This document shows positions 17,601-27,268 of a DNA stretch of 64,000 bases, in pieces. Source of the DNA: a bacterium (GTDB taxonomy: Bacteria; Myxococcota_A; Bradymonadia; Bradymonadales; Bradymonadaceae); NCBI GenBank assembly GCA_030427705.1, contig JAUIBR010000027.1:26881-90880 (forward strand). Reading direction: 5' to 3'. The notes beneath the pieces are model-generated. The model made no database searches. It saw nothing but the letters and a program-made list of their open reading frames with translations, and had not been told where the DNA came from. Position 1 is the first letter of the stretch. Every line of letters starts with the position of its first letter. The translations under genes were made by a program, and so were the position numbers.

Positions 17601-20600
17601 CATCTTCAACATCGCGCGCCGGGCTCGTTCATGCTCGGGCGAGCGTTCCAAAACGCTCTTGAACTTCTCGAAGGCATCGATAGGCGCGAACAGCTGTTCC
17701 GACAGGACCTCACCCGCCTTGACTTGGACGGCGTTCAGTTCGCTGACGCCTTCCGCAAAGTCACGTTTCACCTCAAGGATGTCCAAAAGCTCGGGCCATC
17801 GCTCTGCTTGCTCATACAGTCGAATCAAGGCGTCCACGGCCATGATGTCGTTCTCTTCAAGGTCAAGCAGGGCGCGGTAGCTGTCGATTGCAGCGTCAAC
17901 GTCTTCTTGAATCTCGTCTTGGACCAATGCCAGCTTGCGCAACGCCGCTGACTTCTCGTCTGGATCATCGAGCAAGTTGACTTTGGTCATCAACAGCTCG
18001 CCAAGTCCATCCGTTTGGTTTGCTTCCTCGTAGAGATTCTCAAGCGCCAAAACGTGGTCGAGATTCGCCGGGTTCAACTCGTGAAGCCGTTCGTACGTGC
18101 CAATTCCCTCACCCACATGGGCAAGCACATCGACCTGAATCTGTGCGATGCGCATGAGTAGGCGCTCTTGGGCTTCTTGGTCGTAGATGGCGTCGACTCG
18201 TTTCTCGAGAACCAGAACCAACGGTTTCCACAGCTCAAGTTCGCCGTACAGACGTTCCAGGTTCGCCAACGCTGCTTCGTTCGTTTGGTCGAGCTCGATG
18301 AGCTGTTGGTACGCGGAGATGGCCGAATCACGATCCTTCAACGGACCCGCGAAGGTCTCGGCAACTGCGTTCAACAACGAGGCCTGCGTGTCGGGATCGT
18401 CAGTAAGCTCCAATCCATTGAGATAGATTGGAATCAAACGCTCCCACGCGCCCAATTCATGGGCCAACTCGTCAATGCGATTGCGGATGTCTCGAGACGT
18501 CGGCTCCAATTGGAAAGCTTGCGCGAGGAAGGACATCGCCTGTGACTTCTCTTCCTGATCGCCGCTTGCTTCAAGGACATCCGCTACTTCGAGCAAACCA
18601 TTGACACGGCCGGGGACGTCTTCAATCAACAGCGCTTTTTGCTCGAGCACCGAGATAACCCGTTCGCGGTCGCGTTGTGGGTCATAATTGATCAGCAACA
18701 GGTCCAAGATCTGAAGTTGGTGGTCTCGCCAATCACCTTCACGCATCGAGAGGTCTCGGGCGAGCCCCTCAAGTGCGCGGCGTGACTCGTAGTGCGTTGG
18801 GTCAGTCGCGAGAATATCGCGGTAGAGCTCCAGTGCTTCATCGACCTGATCCAACTCGCCATCGAGCAATTGCGCCAGGAGGTAGCGTTGTTCGAGCACC
18901 TCATCCGGGTCGGTGTACGTGTCTGCCTGCATTCGGTAGAGGTCGGCCAGGTCGTGCCAACGTGCGGTCTGACGCAACAGACGACTGAGTGCGCGGTACG
19001 CGGCTCGGTCGTCCGGTTCCGAATCCAAGACCTGACGATAAACGTCGATCGCGCCGTCCTGGTCTTCAATCACATCTTCGTACAGCGAGGCCAGATTCTC
19101 TCGCCAGCCGCGTGCTTCGTCGGGATCGGTGGCGGCATCTGCACGTCGCATGTACAGGTCCGTGAGCGCGTCCCAGTCCCTTTGGCGGCTGTAAACACGC
19201 TCCAACGCGTCCAAGACGCCATCGTGCATCGGAACAAGGAGCAACACTTCTTCGTAGATTTCTCGAGCCTTATCGAGGTCTTCGAGGCGTTCTTCGAAAA
19301 TGTGTGCACGTTCGTTTGTGATGTCCGCGCGAACTTCGTCGGAGATTTCGAAGTTGTCCGCCAAGATTTCGGCGTACAGGTTGCCCAGCGTCTCCCATTC
19401 GTTTCGACTTGCAGTTAGGCGCTCAAGCGAGCGTCGCGAGTCCTCGTCCGCCGGGTCCGCAACCACGATTCGCTGGTATGATTCAAACGCAAGGTCTTCA
19501 TCGTCGAGTTGGTGATCAGCGATATCCGCCAATTCACGAAGCAGCATCACTTGATCCGCAGGATCGGATGCCGCTTTCGCGCGTGCACTTAGGCTGGCAG
19601 CCAACTTCTCCCAATTGGATTGCTCTCGGTAGATCGGCTCGACGATCATTCCGATGTCCTGCGAGAACTCTGGGGCTGTCTCAAACATCGCTTCCAGCCG
19701 GTCAATCGCGGGTTGGTAGCCCGGACTAATCTCGAGCGACTCGCGGTAGTATTCCACCGCTTGGAATGGCGAATCCAAGTGTTCCGAACTCAGCTCACCG
19801 AGCTCCATCTTCGCCGCGAGCATTGAGTCATCATCTGATGCAACGGCGATAAACTGGTTCAAATGTGCCGACAGGTCTTCCCAGCGCTCCTGCGATCGGT
19901 ATAGGCGGTTGATAGCGCCATTGGCCGTCGGATCGACAGGGTCGAGCTCAATAATCCGGACGTAGGTCTCCGCGGCTGCGAATCCATCTTCCAGGAAGCT
20001 GTCCTGTATGTTCGCAATCCGCTGCAGCACGCCGACAGAATCCGGGCTCCCAGAACTCACCAGCACGTTGAACCGCTGTTCGAGAATCTCGATCAGGTCA
20101 TGCCAACGCTCTTGTTCGGTGAGGATGCTCTCGATTGCGTCGAAGATAGACTCGTTTGTGTCGTCGATCGCGAGCGCTTCACGATAGTTCAGATACGCTT
20201 CGTTCACGTCGCCAATCTGATCGCGATACAAGTTCGCCAATCGCATGCGGACATCGAGCATATCATCGGGGTCTTGGAGGTGGTCGAGGACCTCCGTGTA
20301 GACCTCCGCGAGTTTCGTCCAATTCGCGCTTCCGGCGATGAGGGAAATCAACTCATCGCGAATCTCCGTGTTCGCAGGCTCGAGCTGCCACGCTTGTGCG
20401 AAGGCGTCTACCGCATCCTCTTCGGATGCCAAGCCATCGCGCTGCACGATACCGATCTTGTAGAGGTAGAGGCTGCGGTCCGCTGGGTCCATGACCTTCT
20501 CTTGCAGTCGGTCATAGATGGCAACCAGGTCTTCCCATCGGTCTTCGTTTTGGTAGTGCTTCTCAAGGTCGCCAGCGATGGACTCAAGGTGAGTGTCGTC

Positions 20601-23600
20601 CTGTGCGAGCTTCTCAAGCGTCGCGATTGCCGCCGCATTTCCTGGCGAACGTTCAAGGACACCGCGGAAAAGCAGGACAGCTTCTTCGAACTCGAACAGT
20701 TCCGTCGCTAGAACCTCTCCGAGCTTCAATTCGGTCAAAAGCTGCTCTTCGTCGTCTTCCAACGCGCCAAGCTTGATGCGCAGGATTTCCGCGAGGTCGG
20801 AGTATTGAGCTTCCTGTCCAAACAGGCGTTCAAGTTGGTCGAGCGCGCGTCGTTCGACCGGATCGATCGTCAACACTTGTTGATATACATCGATGGCGCC
20901 GGGAACGTCGTCGAGTTGGTTTTCGCGCAGGACACCCAGCTTCTTCAGCGCTTTGACCTGTGCCTCACCGTCCATCATGACCTGCGACTTGCGAACCAAA
21001 ATGTCCGCTAGGTCGACCCAGTTCTCGCCTTGTTCGTACAGGGTCTCCAGAGCGTCGATGGCATCCGTGGCATCGGGTTCTGTGTCTAGCAGTTCGCTAT
21101 ACGCATTGATCGCTTCTTCAGGGCGGTCGAGCAGGTCCTGCTCTAGAACCCCGATTCGTCGCAGTAGTTCTGGACGACGGTCAGGATCGGCGTAAAGAGC
21201 CTCGCGCTTCAAGATGTCTGCGAGGTCCTCAAACCGCTCCGTCTGCTGATACAGGTCTTCGAGGGCCTGCATCGACTCTTCGTCGGTGTCGTTTTCTTCC
21301 AACGCGCGTTCAAATGCGACGATAGCTTCCTGTGGGCGCTCAAGACGTTCGACAAGCAGTTTGCCGACGCGCTTGAAAATCTCGACCGCCATGACGGGAT
21401 CGGTCGATTCTTCGCCAGCTTCCGCAAGGATATCGATGACATCGTTGAACCGGTTTATCTGGTCGGCGAGGCTCTCAAGCAATAATCGGCGCTCAGCATC
21501 TTCAGGCTGAATGCGCACCGCCTCTGCGGTTGCCTCGAACGCACCTTCACGGTCATCCAGATTGGTCGACAGGATCGTCGAGAGTTCGTCGAGGAGTTGG
21601 ACCTTCTCGAAGTCCCCATCCATTCCCGCAAGTTTGACGCGAAGCACATGGGCGATGCGTTCAAAGTTTGCATGTGAGCGATAGAGAGGCTCAGCGATTT
21701 GGACTAGTTCAACTCGCAGTTCAGCAAGCTCGGGGTCGCCTTCCATCTTCGCGTCCAGCTCCTCAAGGAGCGCGACGCAATCGTCGTCGTCGACGTTTTC
21801 GCTGAATACCTGACCGACCACTTCAACAGCACCAACTGCGTCACTGAGCTCAGAGAAACGAAGCCGGGCGAGTTCTGTCAGGAGACTCTTTCGTCGATCC
21901 GGATCTGCGTTGATTTCACTCTGGTGAACCAGAAGGTCTGCAAGGTCGTGATAACGCTCTTCCTGGCGAAGCAGGCGGCGCAGACCATCCACAGCTTGGG
22001 CGTTGTCTTCCTCAATTGTCAGAAGTTTCTGCAGCGTCTCGATGGTCAGGGACGTATCCGCCAGCACATCGTCAGAAATCGACGCTGCAGCCAACAGGAG
22101 TTCAGTCCGTTCGGTGGGGTCGTCCAACAGGTCCGATTTCGCCATCAGAACTTCGACCAACTCGGCGTGCTTTCCAAGGTGGCGATACAGACGCTCCAAA
22201 GCCTCGATATGGGCCATGTCGAGCGGGTCATATTGGTAGAGTTGCTCCCACGCGGCGAGCGCCTCTTCCTTCATGTCGAGCTGGTATTCTCGAATCGCGG
22301 CGAGGTGACGCAGCAGGTCGAAGCGAGTCGCGCTCGCTGCAGAATCCTCGGGCGCAAAGCGCGTGAAGATTTCTTCGATCTCGGCCCAGCGATTTAGTTT
22401 CGCACCCAACTGCTCAAGGCGCAGCCAAATCTCGCTGCGCTCGGCGTCGAGCTCGAACTGGCGGCAGGCACGGTCGAATGCGGTCTCGATGTCTTCAAGA
22501 TCTAGATAGATCGGGATGAGCTCATCCAGGATTTCTGCTTTCTCGAAGCGGTCGTCCGTCGCGCCGCGCCGCGCTTCCAGTGCACGTGCAAGCTGTCGGG
22601 GCCGGTCAGAATCTCGGAAGATTGGCTCCAACATGAGCGCTGCTTCCTTCGCCTGTTCTTCCTCAGTCAGAAGGAACTCAACCGCCTCGATCGCGTCTTC
22701 ATTCGTCGGGTCGCTCGCAAGCACCTCGCCGTAGCAACGAAGCGCTTCATGGAAGTCTTCGAGGTGTTCCCGGTAGACATTCCCGAGCTCAATCTGCGCG
22801 GCGTAGCGTTCTTCCGGCTCTCCGGTGGCCAACGCGGCGACCTCGCGCACGAGGTACTCAGCGACCTCTTCCCAGTTTCCATCGATGCGATGTAGTTCCC
22901 TGATTCCGCGCAGAGACGAGAGATGCTCCGAATCGATGTCGAGAATCTCGGCGTACGTGTCCCGCGCAGCGTCAGGTTCACCAAGTTCCGTACGTTGTAC
23001 GTCCGCGATCTTGCTTAACTCGTCGATGACATCGCTACGCGTGGCGCCACGTTCCATCAAGACGTCGATCTGCGCGCGAAGCACGCCAACGCGCTTCGTA
23101 CCCTGATCGCCTTCATTATAGAGGGCTTCAAGGTGGCCTAAGATCTCAAGGTCAGTTGGGTGTCGGTCTCGGAGACGTTCAAACAGGGTGGTTGCACCCT
23201 CAACATCCTCCAATTCGCGCCACTTGGTGAGGCCGGCGAACTGCCAAAGCGACTCTTGGGCGTGCTCGTCTTCGCTGTCATTCGCGATCTCTTCGACTGC
23301 GCCAACGACCACTTCAATCGTATCGATTTCACGGGCGATTTCGAGCGTTGCCTCAAGGTTTTCGGCGTTTGTCGGTTGCAGTCGAATGGCAGCGATCGAG
23401 CGAGCCAATGCCGCCGGCTGATTCGCTCGAGAAAGTTCCAGATCACGCATTTGCGTAAGGAAATCGAAGCTCGCCTCGGGGTCGTCTTCGTGGTCCAACT
23501 GAACCTGGAGCATCGCGATGAGGTGCTCAATGTCTTCGACTTTTCGGTACCAGTCCGCGAGTTCTTTCGCGATTTCTGCGGGCGTGTCCGAACATTCGCA

Positions 23601-26306
23601 CAGACTCTCGAGGCTGATGATGACTTTGTCGTCGTCGTTCAATTCGTTTTCAGCGACACCAGCCATGGTGCGGTAGAGCGTGCGCTTGAGGTCAATATTG
23701 TCTGACGTTGCAGCGGCAGAATCCAAGACCTCAAACAACTGTTCGAAAGCCTGTTTCTCTCGATACAGCACGATCAGTTCATCAAACTCACCATTGGCGA
23801 TGTACGCGGAGCCAAGCTCCGAGAAGACTGCATCGTCGGTCGGGTCAATCTCGAGAGCCTCTTGCCAGATTCCGATGGCGCGATCGACCTGCGAGAGCTG
23901 GTCCATGTAGATGCCCGCCGCTTCACGAAGCGATGAGACCTGCTCTTCTTTGTCGGACGATTGCTCAGCTTTCATCATCAGAAGCTGGGCGAGTGCCTCG
24001 GGGTCAGATGAACGACGACGGAGTGTCTCGAGTTGCTCAATCGCGTCATGATCACTTGGGTCGAGCTCGAGGATTTCCTCAAGCAACGGCGTTAGCAGCT
24101 TGGGCTCCCGAACCTTTGATTGCGCCAACTCCAGCGTTTCCCTGAGATGGGCCAGCTTTTCGTCGCCTTCGAGCGCATCGGCTTCTCGCCGCATCAACGC
24201 AAACAGTGACTCAAAGTCACGTCGCTGCTCGTAGGTCGCCTTCAGCTCCGAGATGACGGCTTGGTTATCAGGGTCTAGCTCGATGATCCGTTCGAAGTAG
24301 GGGAGGGCCTGGCTCACGTTGCGCAGGTTGTCCTTCCAGATCGTGGCAACTTCCGTCAAAAGCTCGACCGCTCCGGCGATGTCCCCATCGTCCGCGCATT
24401 GGTTGGCGCGTTCTTCCAGAAGATGCGTGAGGTCGTTGTATCGCTTGTTTTCGGAGAGCAGCGCACGTAATGCGGCGAACGCATCCTGATCTTGCGGGTC
24501 TAGCTCGTGGATGGTCGTCAAAGTATTGATGACCATTAGGTCTAGCTGCAACTCATCGCGATACAGGTCGTTCATGCGCCGAAGCAGCGTAAGGCGCGTT
24601 TCGACGTCATCGTCGGAAACTTCGGCAAGGTCGGACTTGAGGAGGTCGACCAACATTTGCCACTTCTGATTTTCTTCGTAGATGCGCTTCAGCTCATCGT
24701 GCGCAAGGTCGTTCGAGCCATGCTGCCGGACGTAGCCTTTCCAGACGTCAATAGCTTTGTCCGGATTCTCCATTTGAACTTCGGACAATTCAGCCATTCT
24801 ACGCGTGAGGTCCAATCGTTGGTCGTCGTCCTCGGCGTGTTGCTGTGCGGTCGAAAGGTGCTGGAACAGCTTCTTCCAGTCCTCGTTTCGCTCGTGATAC
24901 TCGCAGTAGAAATCGAACATGTCGGCGTCGTCGCTGTTGAGCAGACGAACACGTTTGAAGAAGTTCTCGGCCTTCTCGACGTCCTCTAAGTCCTTCCACC
25001 ACAGGTTGGAGAGCATCACCATCGCTTCAAGCTCACCGTCCTTCTTTCGAAGCGACTTGATGACGCCTTCGATGGTCTGCACGGCGATTTCAACATGTCC
25101 TTCATCCCGACACGCAGCGACAAATGCGTTTAGCGTATCGACATTTGAAGGGTTCGCCTGGAACGCGGATTGGAGTTCATCAAGCCCTCCACTGATCGCT
25201 GGACCTTCTGGTTCTTCCTCAGCTTCAGGTTCTTCCTCAGCTTCAGGCTCTTCCTCAGCTTCTGGCTCTTCCTCAGCTTCGGGCTCTTCCTCAGCTTCGG
25301 GCTCTTCCTCGTCCGAGCGGTCACGCTCTTGTTCCAGAAGCTCCATCGCTTCTGAGACCTGCCCAATCTCGACCGTTTGTGGGTCGTCGTCTTCGATACC
25401 GACTGTCTCTGAGCCTTCTCCGTCGACGGCCACAGGCGGCATCACATCGACGCCTGCACCACCTTCTGCGGTCAGTTCGTGGTCGCGACCGATGAGGTGC
25501 AACAGTTCCGCATACAGATCGCGGATGGTTTCGTCGTCTGGGTCATAACCCCGAGCGATCTCCGCGTATGCTGCTGCCTGCTCAAGCGACCCGGCCTCGC
25601 GGCTCCGCTCCAGGAAGACGGCCTGCAACATTTGTTGCCCGGCCGCGGACGCTTCACCGTCTTCGAAAGACTGCTTGGCATCACGTACTACGTCCTGAAT
25701 CACCCCAAAGATGGTCTGACCTTCGCTGTAGAGGTCGAAGAGTTCGACGGCGAGCTCGTTGTTTTCGTCGAGGGTGACTGCGTCGTCCAGCAGTTCGAGT
25801 GCGGAGTCGAAGTCGCGCATGTCATCACCGTAAATCTGCGCCTTCTTCGTAAGAATATCGGCGCGTTTCACGGGGTCTTTGTGGACCTTCATCTCGAGGT
25901 TGTACAAGACCATGATTCGCTGGAACTCGCCCATCTTCCGGTAGATCGAGCGTGCGCGATCGAGCGACGTGGTGTCGTCTTTGTTGGTCTTGAAGGCAAG
26001 TTGGTAGGCCTTCATCGCTTCGTCGCGATTGTCGAGGTACGACAGACACGCGTCTCCAATCGCGATGAGAAGGGCCCCTAATTGTGCTGGATCCTGTAAG
26101 CCGGCTGAAATCTCCCTCAGCTGACCAACCAGTTTGGCGCCGTATTCGGGGTCATCCCCCAAAAACTCGCGGCCGGTCTCATAGATGCGGACGAGGGACT
26201 GCCAGTCACCCTCCGCTACGAAAGAGGATTCCAGTGCGGAGAAAGCGTCCACGTCTGCGGGCTGCTTGTTCCACTGCGACTCTAGATCACGTGTGTCCGA
26301 TGCCAC
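14685..26306 (-). CDS. Giant tetratricopeptide-repeat solenoid protein
   Basis: This one gene of 11.6 kb encodes 3,873 residues, almost entirely degenerate TPR-like helical hairpins. Adjacent copies show a higher-order period of about 71-72 residues, that is two hairpins (for example LEDLYQQTERFEDLADIL, then LETLYEQGENWVDLADIL), each followed by a DP-R-LL-IG-L-LD-AI-Y-LL-P consensus. The length allows about 50 such double units. An acidic linker near residues 330-366 (repeated EEPEA) separates a short N-terminal block from the main array. There is no signal peptide, transmembrane segment or catalytic motif, so a large acidic cytoplasmic scaffold is most likely. The start is GTG with AAGGA upstream. 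The gene is divergent from tolQ across a 218-base gap. I see no frameshift or stop. Confidence 0.9.
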   Translation of the reverse strand: MASDTRDLESQWNKQPADVDAFSALESSFVAEGDWQSLVRIYETGREFLGDDPEYGAKLVGQLREISAGLQDPAQLGALLIAIGDACLSYLDNRDEAMKAYQLAFKTNKDDTTSLDRARSIYRKMGEFQRIMVLYNLEMKVHKDPVKRADILTKKAQIYGDDMRDFDSALELLDDAVTLDENNELAVELFDLYSEGQTIFGVIQDVVRDAKQSFEDGEASAAGQQMLQAVFLERSREAGSLEQAAAYAEIARGYDPDDETIRDLYAELLHLIGRDHELTAEGGAGVDVMPPVAVDGEGSETVGIEDDDPQTVEIGQVSEAMELLEQERDRSDEEEPEAEEEPEAEEEPEAEEEPEAEEEPEAEEEPEGPAISGGLDELQSAFQANPSNVDTLNAFVAACRDEGHVEIAVQTIEGVIKSLRKKDGELEAMVMLSNLWWKDLEDVEKAENFFKRVRLLNSDDADMFDFYCEYHERNEDWKKLFQHLSTAQQHAEDDDQRLDLTRRMAELSEVQMENPDKAIDVWKGYVRQHGSNDLAHDELKRIYEENQKWQMLVDLLKSDLAEVSDDDVETRLTLLRRMNDLYRDELQLDLMVINTLTTIHELDPQDQDAFAALRALLSENKRYNDLTHLLEERANQCADDGDIAGAVELLTEVATIWKDNLRNVSQALPYFERIIELDPDNQAVISELKATYEQRRDFESLFALMRREADALEGDEKLAHLRETLELAQSKVREPKLLTPLLEEILELDPSDHDAIEQLETLRRRSSDPEALAQLLMMKAEQSSDKEEQVSSLREAAGIYMDQLSQVDRAIGIWQEALEIDPTDDAVFSELGSAYIANGEFDELIVLYREKQAFEQLFEVLDSAAATSDNIDLKRTLYRTMAGVAENELNDDDKVIISLESLCECSDTPAEIAKELADWYRKVEDIEHLIAMLQVQLDHEDDPEASFDFLTQMRDLELSRANQPAALARSIAAIRLQPTNAENLEATLEIAREIDTIEVVVGAVEEIANDSEDEHAQESLWQFAGLTKWRELEDVEGATTLFERLRDRHPTDLEILGHLEALYNEGDQGTKRVGVLRAQIDVLMERGATRSDVIDELSKIADVQRTELGEPDAARDTYAEILDIDSEHLSSLRGIRELHRIDGNWEEVAEYLVREVAALATGEPEERYAAQIELGNVYREHLEDFHEALRCYGEVLASDPTNEDAIEAVEFLLTEEEQAKEAALMLEPIFRDSDRPRQLARALEARRGATDDRFEKAEILDELIPIYLDLEDIETAFDRACRQFELDAERSEIWLRLEQLGAKLNRWAEIEEIFTRFAPEDSAASATRFDLLRHLAAIREYQLDMKEEALAAWEQLYQYDPLDMAHIEALERLYRHLGKHAELVEVLMAKSDLLDDPTERTELLLAAASISDDVLADTSLTIETLQKLLTIEEDNAQAVDGLRRLLRQEERYHDLADLLVHQSEINADPDRRKSLLTELARLRFSELSDAVGAVEVVGQVFSENVDDDDCVALLEELDAKMEGDPELAELRVELVQIAEPLYRSHANFERIAHVLRVKLAGMDGDFEKVQLLDELSTILSTNLDDREGAFEATAEAVRIQPEDAERRLLLESLADQINRFNDVIDILAEAGEESTDPVMAVEIFKRVGKLLVERLERPQEAIVAFERALEENDTDEESMQALEDLYQQTERFEDLADILKREALYADPDRRPELLRRIGVLEQDLLDRPEEAINAYSELLDTEPDATDAIDALETLYEQGENWVDLADILVRKSQVMMDGEAQVKALKKLGVLRENQLDDVPGAIDVYQQVLTIDPVERRALDQLERLFGQEAQYSDLAEILRIKLGALEDDEEQLLTELKLGEVLATELFEFEEAVLLFRGVLERSPGNAAAIATLEKLAQDDTHLESIAGDLEKHYQNEDRWEDLVAIYDRLQEKVMDPADRSLYLYKIGIVQRDGLASEEDAVDAFAQAWQLEPANTEIRDELISLIAGSANWTKLAEVYTEVLDHLQDPDDMLDVRMRLANLYRDQIGDVNEAYLNYREALAIDDTNESIFDAIESILTEQERWHDLIEILEQRFNVLVSSGSPDSVGVLQRIANIQDSFLEDGFAAAETYVRIIELDPVDPTANGAINRLYRSQERWEDLSAHLNQFIAVASDDDSMLAAKMELGELSSEHLDSPFQAVEYYRESLEISPGYQPAIDRLEAMFETAPEFSQDIGMIVEPIYREQSNWEKLAASLSARAKAASDPADQVMLLRELADIADHQLDDEDLAFESYQRIVVADPADEDSRRSLERLTASRNEWETLGNLYAEILADNFEISDEVRADITNERAHIFEERLEDLDKAREIYEEVLLLVPMHDGVLDALERVYSRQRDWDALTDLYMRRADAATDPDEARGWRENLASLYEDVIEDQDGAIDVYRQVLDSEPDDRAAYRALSRLLRQTARWHDLADLYRMQADTYTDPDEVLEQRYLLAQLLDGELDQVDEALELYRDILATDPTHYESRRALEGLARDLSMREGDWRDHQLQILDLLLINYDPQRDRERVISVLEQKALLIEDVPGRVNGLLEVADVLEASGDQEEKSQAMSFLAQAFQLEPTSRDIRNRIDELAHELGAWERLIPIYLNGLELTDDPDTQASLLNAVAETFAGPLKDRDSAISAYQQLIELDQTNEAALANLERLYGELELWKPLVLVLEKRVDAIYDQEAQERLLMRIAQIQVDVLAHVGEGIGTYERLHELNPANLDHVLALENLYEEANQTDGLGELLMTKVNLLDDPDEKSAALRKLALVQDEIQEDVDAAIDSYRALLDLEENDIMAVDALIRLYEQAERWPELLDILEVKRDFAEGVSELNAVQVKAGEVLSEQLFAPIDAFEKFKSVLERSPEHERARRAMLKMLENPDTQDAAASTLDSMYRSTGEWRELCELYEARIRNTQDPVARRELFGLMAQVQEEELQTAQMAFMTYGRAMSETPGDSTLQAELERLAEELNNPDELIAVYEDSLEVADDPDAQLKLHKRLGNLYMDFEENEEAIGHFEKAILIDEYDGGSLDALDKLYQITQQWEELRRVLEQELVIADPSRMNDVRYRLGYLFEVVLDDVASGLDQYRQIIVEEPSHAGAIDGLERVVEVKDFRLDVCELLEPIYLQNKSWEALTRILNLKLEVVDDALDKAHLYERIGRIEIEEFGRQEVGYAYLGRSLRADPSNRNVQAKLEELVEDTGLNEELLALYEDIVAELDDPTRIAELAVVAGRAASELAEFDRAIALFERVLEIDVENRDALNQLETIARHQSDSNALAAVLERKAEVLFDPDERRDALTELARVRASREEFELAIDAYRQALMTDESNIEIMNALVDLLEITEAYEELVELLLRLVQFVEDNDQRFNLFVRAGQYSRVLLKDNERAIDAYRQADAYAPNTPEVLIALTELYHAQENWADLRDVVIRRIDLADGEEEQLELIVSAATITYEKFGEVDRAIDLYQDAMHIDPTHPTVVAALDQLYQGEQRWQDLYNLYTTTSRLAASDPAQLADLQVRMAQIAEDNLGDRAKAMEHLTLVLDADPGHVKALSVLGDVYERDEDWKNLLSILERQIAASATSEERIDGHLRRAQIFEAKLEDYANAAGDFVKVIELEPLHDVALPALKSLYEGLNGWEQLYSMLDFEASYRPDEADKVALYLRMAEIAEDQLASPEKRIDALEKAYGLKPGDLDIVEPLLDAFIGGGMLDRAEPLLNSIIEQLKSERRMKDVVRFLHLKGKLAEQRGDVDEALGCYQDAHKVDASYIPNLLSLGKLIFLREDWDEALKIFQTLLLHQMNIPKDSDKVDVYYYLGMVRWHQGDARRAKDMFNRALNINPDHAPSRDAVSKL
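25210..25311 (-). repeat. In-frame 18-bp tandem repeat inside the giant TPR gene
   Basis: On the plus strand the unit GGCTCTTCCTCAGCTTCG (with small variants) repeats five times, plus a partial sixth copy, from 25210 to 25311. The 18-base unit encodes the hexapeptide EAEEEP on the minus strand, giving the acidic linker. Because the unit is a multiple of three, copy number can change without breaking the frame. Confidence 0.9.
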
Positions 26307-26524
26307 TACCCAAGTTCCTTACGATCAGGGATGAAGCACGTTTTATGCGGCTTTAAACTGAATTTCGACGAAAGTCCGAAGACTGTATCATGCGGCAAAC
26401 AAACGCGACAAGCCGCATTGCGCCATCTTCCTTTACTCCGCAGCACGTGTTAAACGCGTAGCCGGTAATACTTTGGACAAACGAACCCCGTGGACGGGGT
26501 GTAAGGCTGCACAAGGACAGGCAG
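26307..26524. promoter_or_regulatory. Divergent intergenic region, giant TPR gene / tolQ
   Basis: These 218 bases must hold the promoters of both the giant TPR gene and tolQRAB. The only structure I see is a short hairpin at 26485-26500 (ACCCCGT, two-base loop, ACGGGGT) about 25 bases upstream of the tolQ start, without a T-tract, so it would lie in the tolQ leader. I cannot assign promoter boxes with confidence. Confidence 0.35.
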
Positions 26525-27259
26525 ATGTTCGATTCGGTTTGGGTTCAATTGGTGACTGCGCAGGCTGCAGCGCCTGAGGAAACACGCGGGATTCTCGAAA
26601 TCCTGATGGACGCAAGCGGCGTCGTCATGGGCGTGATGATCTTGTTGCTCATTATGAGCCTCATCTCCTGGTACGTCATCGGCTTCAAGCTCATCTACAT
26701 TCGACGGGCAAACCGTGAGTCCGCGCTGTTTTTGGACACGTTCTGGCAATCCAAACGGCTCGACGCCATCTTCCAATCGGCCGAGCAGTACACACGATCG
26801 CCGGTCGCGCAGGTGTTCAAAGCTGGCTACATCGAATTGACCAAGCTCAAGAATCAAGAGTCCGGCGAGACGGAAACGATGCAGACCCAACTGGGCGGCA
26901 TTGAGAACGTGGAGCGTGCGTTGCGACGCGCAGCGTCCGCAGAGACCACTGAACTTGAGAGTTTGCTCCCATTCCTCGCAACCGTGGGCTCAAACGCCGT
27001 CTTCATCGGTCTGTTTGGAACGGTCTGGGGAATTATGGTCGCGTTCGTCAACATTCAAGCAGCGGGTGCCGCCGGCCTTGATGTCGTCGCTGGCCCGATC
27101 GCTGAGGCGCTTATCGTCACGGCTGTTGGTCTTGTGACCGCTATCCCTGCCGGTGTGGCTTACAACGCGTTTTTGAGCCGAATCCGAGTGATGGGAACGG
27201 AGATGGACAATTTCTCGGCGGACTTTTTGAACATCATCAAACGTCACTTCTTCAAGTAG
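26525..27259 (+). CDS. tolQ: TolQ/ExbB-type proton channel subunit
   Basis: A 244-residue MotA/TolQ/ExbB-family inner-membrane protein. The first transmembrane helix is at about 35-57 (VVMGVMILLLIMSLISWYVIGF), followed by a cytoplasmic loop. Two more helices contain the family core (LLPFLATVGSNAVFIGLFGTVWGIM and ALIVTAVGLVTAIPAGVAYNAF). With TolR it forms the proton-driven motor of the Tol system, which keeps the outer membrane joined to the cell wall, especially at division. The following tolR, tolA and tolB genes support Tol rather than ExbB. A purine-rich site with AGGA precedes the ATG. Confidence 0.9.
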   Translation: MFDSVWVQLVTAQAAAPEETRGILEILMDASGVVMGVMILLLIMSLISWYVIGFKLIYIRRANRESALFLDTFWQSKRLDAIFQSAEQYTRSPVAQVFKAGYIELTKLKNQESGETETMQTQLGGIENVERALRRAASAETTELESLLPFLATVGSNAVFIGLFGTVWGIMVAFVNIQAAGAAGLDVVAGPIAEALIVTAVGLVTAIPAGVAYNAFLSRIRVMGTEMDNFSADFLNIIKRHFFK

Positions 27260-27268
27260 AGGCTAGGT

